NCBI GenBank assembly: GCA_023150495.1
Contig: JAKLKT010000047.1
Coordinates: forward strand, 1-11,777
DNA from: Planctomycetota bacterium
GTDB lineage: Bacteria > Planctomycetota > PLA2
Reading direction: 5' to 3'
Length of the DNA: 11,777 nt
Below the pieces are notes generated by a model that was not told where the DNA came from, did no database searches, and saw only the letters and a list, made by a program, of their open reading frames with translations. This document shows, piece after piece, positions 8,600 through 11,777 of this stretch. The position numbers and the translations under genes are program-made. Numbering within the stretch: the stretch's first letter is position 1; each line of letters opens with the position of its first letter.

Positions 8600-9202
8600 G
8601 TGGCGGCTCCGCGACGGCCCCGCGCGGGCGGCTTCACGCTGATCGAGCTCGTCGCGGTGCTCGTGATCGTCGGGCTGCTCCTCGCGTTCTCGCCCCGCGC
8701 GTTCGGCTTCCTCGTCGCCGAGAAGGAGCTCGAGAGCGAGGTCAGCCGCCTCGCCACGACGATCGACTTCGTGAAGAGCCAGGCGGTCCTCGACCAGTGC
8801 GCCTACGCGATCCACGTGAACACGGAGGACATGAGCTGGGCCGTCCAGCTCCCCCGCGAGGAGGAGGAGGAGTCGCCGGATCCGGACAAGGAGCCCGTGA
8901 AGATCCTCGTCTTCGACGAGGAGATGCCGCCGGAGGAGCTCGACTGGCACAAGCTGCCCGACGGCATCCTGATCGAGTTCTACGAGGGCCGCACCCCGCT
9001 CAGGGGCCGCTACGCGATCACCTACGCGGCGGACGGCACCGTCCCGGCGCACACGCTCGTCCTCGAGTCGAACCGGGTCTCCTCCCTCGACGAGGCGGAC
9101 CGCGTCCGCACCATCCGCGTGAGCTTCAGCGGGCTCGTCTCCGTGGGCCCCGGACGCGACGTCGGCGAGTTCAAGCTGACGGAGGCGGAGCTCGGCAGAT
9201 GA
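8600..9202 (+). CDS. gspH: Type II secretion minor pseudopilin, GspH-like
   Basis: The 200-residue product begins at a GTG, 10 nt after AAGGAG (8584-8589), which lies inside the gspG end. The leader MAAPRRPRAGG is followed by FTLIELVAVLVIVGLLLAF, giving prepilin cleavage after Gly11 with Glu16 at +5. The mature part has a beta-rich C-terminal domain, as expected for GspH (FimT/GspH family). A highly acidic stretch (86-98, EEEEESPDPDKE) and a second acidic patch (106-114) look like a surface insertion; the protein is somewhat longer than common GspH. The assignment to H rests on position between gspG and gspI and on the fold pattern, and is weaker than the pseudopilin call itself. The stop overlaps the gspI start (ATGA). 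Confidence 0.86.
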   Translation: MAAPRRPRAGGFTLIELVAVLVIVGLLLAFSPRAFGFLVAEKELESEVSRLATTIDFVKSQAVLDQCAYAIHVNTEDMSWAVQLPREEEEESPDPDKEPVKILVFDEEMPPEELDWHKLPDGILIEFYEGRTPLRGRYAITYAADGTVPAHTLVLESNRVSSLDEADRVRTIRVSFSGLVSVGPGRDVGEFKLTEAELGR

Positions 9203-9825
9203 TCGCCACCCCCCCGCCGCCCCCCCGGCTCCGCGAGAAGGGCCTCACGCTCCTCGAAGTCGTGATCGCGCTCCTCCTCTTCGCGATGATCGCGATCTTC
9301 CTCCTCGAGGGCCACTCGCGCGCGGCGGACGCCGTGCTGCGCATGCAGGTCGAGCGCGACATGGCGGAGCTCCTCCGCCTCCGCCTCGATCTCGCCGCGC
9401 TCGAGCACGAGGAGTACCGCGAGGGCACGACCGAGGGCACGTTCCCCGCGACGGTCTCGCGGCGCATCGTCGACGAGGAGAAGGTCCTCGGCAGCCGCTA
9501 CCCCGGCTACCGCTGGGAGGTGACGATCACCGCCGCACTCGGCGCCGGCGCGTCGGGCAAGGTCGAGGTGCAGGACGACCGGACCTACGAGCCGCTCTTC
9601 GGCGAGGAGGGCTCCGCGGCGCCCGTCGACGGCGAGGAGGAGGAGGCGTCGGTGATGCAGGCCGAGGACATCGACAGGATGCTCCTCATCGAGGTGACCG
9701 TCTACCCGCCGGGCTACAACGCCTCCGAGATGAGCGGGGACGGGCTCGTGCCCCGTTCGGCCTGGACGGCCGTCTACCTCGCCCCCGAGGAGGAATCGGG
9801 GGGGGCCGGGGGGACCACCCGATGA
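9199..9825 (+). CDS. gspI: Type II secretion minor pseudopilin, GspI-like
   Basis: The 208-residue product has an odd leader, MIATPPPPPRLREKG, then LTLLEVVIALLLFAMIAIFLLEG. Cleavage would follow Gly15, with Leu at +1 and Glu20 at +5. LTLLEVVIALLLF is typical of GspI, which with GspJ and GspK forms the pseudopilus tip. It is much longer than the usual 120-130 residues, largely through an acidic insert (about 135-160, including GEEEE) and a Gly/Thr tail. GGAG (9187-9190) is 8 nt before the ATG, which overlaps the gspH stop. Two C7 tracts follow the start and a G8 tract lies near the end; see findings. The family call is good; the exact letter is inferred from gene order. Confidence 0.86.
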   Translation: MIATPPPPPRLREKGLTLLEVVIALLLFAMIAIFLLEGHSRAADAVLRMQVERDMAELLRLRLDLAALEHEEYREGTTEGTFPATVSRRIVDEEKVLGSRYPGYRWEVTITAALGAGASGKVEVQDDRTYEPLFGEEGSAAPVDGEEEEASVMQAEDIDRMLLIEVTVYPPGYNASEMSGDGLVPRSAWTAVYLAPEEESGGAGGTTR

Positions 9826-10619
9826 CGCGCCGCGGCTTCACGCTCCTCGAGGTCATCCTCGCGACGACGCTCTTCGCGCTCCTGATGAGCAGCTACTACG
9901 CGATCTTCATGAACGTGAGCGAGCTCGAGCAGTACGCGCGCTCGCAGCGCGCCTTCTCGGCCGTCGGGCCCGCCGTCCTCAACCTCATCGAGGACGATCT
10001 CCAGAGCCTCTACACGCACCCGCGGGCCCAGAACGCGTTCCCGTTCCGCGGCGAGGACGGGTCGCGCGGCAGCCAGCCCGCGGACACGATGAACTTCGTC
10101 ACGATGCGCCCCTCGATCCACAAGGAGGAGTTCTTCGACCGGAAGAACCTCCTCTCGAGCCCCGTCATCGAGACCGGCTATCGCCTCGCGCGCGGCGAGG
10201 GCGACGTGCGGCGCCTCTACCGCCGCGAGAGCTACTACCCGGACGGGACGCCGCTCCAGGGGGGCGACTACTACGAGGTCTACGACCGCGTCCTCGCCTT
10301 CGACGTGCTCTACGTGGGATACCCCGCCGAGGAGGAGGAGCGCCGCTCGCAGGAGACGCTCGGGCAGCACCGGCTCGACACGTTCGAGAGCTGGAACTCC
10401 GAGGAACGCCGCGCGATGCCCACGGCCATGGTCGTGACCCTGACGGTCGAGCCGCCGAGCATCGGCAACGAGGCGCCCCGGGAGGACGTCGACACGGTCG
10501 CCGCGCGGCCGCAGCGCACGTTCGTCCGCATCCTCCAGCTCGTGCAGGCCGACGACATCCTGCCGCCGAAGGCCTCCGGCGGCCCGCAGCAGCCGGGCGC
10601 CCAGCAGCCGGGACGATGA
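9822..10619 (+). CDS. gspJ: Type II secretion minor pseudopilin, GspJ-like
   Basis: The 265-residue product has a minimal five-residue leader MTRRG, then FTLLEVILATTLFALLMSSYYAIF: cleavage after Gly5, Phe at +1, Glu10 at +5. The FTLLEV start and the large size relative to the other minor pseudopilins fit GspJ, a pseudopilus tip component. The middle (about 90-210) is rich in charged and aromatic residues. The C-terminus ends in a Pro/Gln/Gly tail with two copies of QQPG, encoded by an 11-bp direct repeat. Translation starts in the gspI stop (ATGA) and no good Shine-Dalgarno is seen apart from a G-run. No gspK follows; the next gene is an RNA methyltransferase. Part of the protein could represent a fused or diverged tip function, which cannot be judged by eye. 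Confidence 0.85.
   Translation: MTRRGFTLLEVILATTLFALLMSSYYAIFMNVSELEQYARSQRAFSAVGPAVLNLIEDDLQSLYTHPRAQNAFPFRGEDGSRGSQPADTMNFVTMRPSIHKEEFFDRKNLLSSPVIETGYRLARGEGDVRRLYRRESYYPDGTPLQGGDYYEVYDRVLAFDVLYVGYPAEEEERRSQETLGQHRLDTFESWNSEERRAMPTAMVVTLTVEPPSIGNEAPREDVDTVAARPQRTFVRILQLVQADDILPPKASGGPQQPGAQQPGR
10587..10612 (+). repeat. 11-bp tandem-like direct repeat at the end of gspJ
   Basis: CAGCAGCCGGG occurs at 10587-10597 and again at 10602-10612, offset by 15 bp (5 codons). It encodes two QQPG units in the GspJ tail. The resulting low-complexity Pro/Gln composition resembles the linker inside GspD. Confidence 0.7.
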
Positions 10620-11701
10620 CCCTCCCCCACCTGCGCGACCTCCCCGTGCCGGCGCTCCCCCTCGCCTTCGAGGCAGCGGGCGTGCGCGCGGCGCCGATCA
10701 TCGCGCGCGACGTGGCGCTCGCGATGCACCAGCGGCGCGCGCTCTCCTGGGAGGAGCTCCCGCTCGGCCGCGAGGCGCGGGGGAAGCTCGAGGCGCGCTT
10801 CCGGTTCGGGCCGCTCCTCCACGCGCCTGCCGTCAAGGTCGCGGCCGACGGGACGCGGAAGTACGTCTTCCCGGCCCTCGACGGCGAGGCCGTCGAGGTC
10901 GTGCTGATCCGCAACCTCAAGGCCGTGACCCTCTGCCTCTCCTCGCAGGCGGGCTGCGCGCTCGGCTGCACGTTCTGCGCGACCGCCGCGCTCGGCCTCC
11001 GGCGCAACCTCTCGCCGGGCGAGATCCTCGAGTCGCTCGCGCGCGCGGAGCTCGACGCGGGCCTCCGCGTGAGCGACGTGATCTTCATGGGCCAGGGGGA
11101 GCCGCTCCAGAACTACGACGCCGTGATGGACGCCTGCACGAGCCTCAACCACCACCACGGCCCCTCGCTGTCGAGGAAGCGCATCTCGATCTCGACGGCC
11201 GGGCTCACGCCGCGGATCCGGCGGTATGCCGCGGAGCGGCGGCCGTGGCGGCTCTACCTCTCGCTCCACTCCGCGGTCGAGGAGACGCGCGAGCGCCTGA
11301 TGCCCGTCACCCGCGCGCACCCGCTGCCGGGGCTCCTCGACGCGATGCGCGAGTACCAGACGGCCTGCGCGGTGCCGTGGGTCACGCTCCAGTACGTGGC
11401 GATCCCCGGCGTGAACATGGACGACCGGCACGTCGAGGCGCTCCGCGAGCGGCTCCAGGGGCTCAGGGCGATCCTCGACGTGATCCCGTGGAACGACATC
11501 GGCGGCCCCTACCGCTCGCCGACCTGGGCGGAGGTGCGGGACTTCCGGGACCGGCTCATGGGCCTCGGCTGCCCCGTGAAGACGCGGTACAGCGCGGGGA
11601 AGCAGGACGGCATGGGCTGCGGCCAGCTGACCGCGGGCCTCCTCGCGCTCGCCCCCAAGGGGGGCCACATCGACGCCCCGTGGGGCATCTACACGGACTG
11701 A
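10616..11701 (+). CDS. RlmN/Cfr-family radical SAM RNA methyltransferase
   Basis: The 361-residue product has the N-terminal accessory domain of RlmN (about 15-65, including WEELPLGREARGKLEARF) and the radical SAM cluster motif CALGCTFC (C114, C118, C121) for the 4Fe-4S centre. GEP (161-163) and STAGL (193-197) are further family signatures. C107, seven residues before the cluster, and C335 in GCGQL match the two catalytic cysteines of E. coli RlmN (C118 and C355), so methyl transfer by the methyl-cysteine mechanism is expected. RlmN modifies C2 of A2503 in 23S rRNA and A37 in tRNA; Cfr modifies C8. Context around the last Cys (KQDGMGCGQL) differs from the usual DIxAACGQL, so target and position are not certain. 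The gene overlaps gspJ by four bases and appears to be last in the operon. Calling it simply rlmN is plausible but unproven. Confidence 0.92.
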   Translation: MTLPHLRDLPVPALPLAFEAAGVRAAPIIARDVALAMHQRRALSWEELPLGREARGKLEARFRFGPLLHAPAVKVAADGTRKYVFPALDGEAVEVVLIRNLKAVTLCLSSQAGCALGCTFCATAALGLRRNLSPGEILESLARAELDAGLRVSDVIFMGQGEPLQNYDAVMDACTSLNHHHGPSLSRKRISISTAGLTPRIRRYAAERRPWRLYLSLHSAVEETRERLMPVTRAHPLPGLLDAMREYQTACAVPWVTLQYVAIPGVNMDDRHVEALRERLQGLRAILDVIPWNDIGGPYRSPTWAEVRDFRDRLMGLGCPVKTRYSAGKQDGMGCGQLTAGLLALAPKGGHIDAPWGIYTD

Positions 11702-11777
11702 GCGCCATGGCCCCGGAGCCCCCCCATGCCGCGCGGCGGGACGAACGCTCCCTCGGACGGTAGGATCTCCCCCATGC

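Noticed and set aside
11675..11686. GCCCC-GT-GGGGC palindrome near the end of the methyltransferase gene
   Set aside because: It is inside the coding sequence, has almost no loop and no T-run, so it is not supported as a terminator.
11707..11763. 18-codon ATG-to-TAG frame after the methyltransferase gene
   Set aside because: It is very short, has no ribosome binding site, and its composition matches a random GC-rich frame.

Overview
The window reads as chromosome of a high-GC (roughly 70% by eye), diderm, non-actinobacterial bacterium. Three things support this: a secretin and pseudopilin set, which needs an outer membrane; a bS21 gene (rpsU), which actinobacteria lack; and an almost uniform G/C third codon position. 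Planctomycetota, Acidobacteriota, Myxococcota or a related deep lineage would all fit, but the sequence alone does not decide. No tRNA, rRNA, CRISPR array, insertion sequence or phage gene was seen.

Left, minus strand (1-2400): rpsU is driven by a good sigma70-type promoter (TTGACC, 17 bp, TACTAT). It is followed after 30 bp by a large membrane protein fused to a spermidine-synthase-like methyltransferase domain. This second gene runs off the left edge after 700 codons. The two probably share a transcript.

Middle, plus strand (about 2456-5219): a small zinc-ribbon, single-pass membrane protein of unknown role is followed by a 733-residue type II secretion secretin (gspD) with a clear signal peptide and ribosome binding site. 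A 120-bp gap before the next gene holds two perfect stem-loops and an extended -10 promoter candidate.

Right, plus strand (5220-11701): a tightly packed operon encodes the ATPase (gspE), inner-membrane platform (gspF), major pseudopilin (gspG) and three minor pseudopilins (gspH, gspI, gspJ). It ends in an RlmN/Cfr-family radical SAM RNA methyltransferase whose start codon overlaps the gspJ stop. Junctions are 1-4 bp overlaps (E/F, H/I, I/J, J/rlmN-like) or gaps of 5-7 bp (F/G, G/H), so translational coupling is likely.

Together gspD-J encode the outer-membrane pore, motor, platform and pseudopilus of a type II secretion system. gspC, gspK, gspL, gspM and the prepilin peptidase gspO are absent from this window. 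The machinery itself is a known system. The less usual points are the gene-order partner (RNA methyltransferase), a calcium-loop-like insert in the secretin, enlarged acidic minor pseudopilins, and homopolymer tracts at both ends of gspI, one of which would join GspI to GspJ on a -1 slip. I found no wholly new system.
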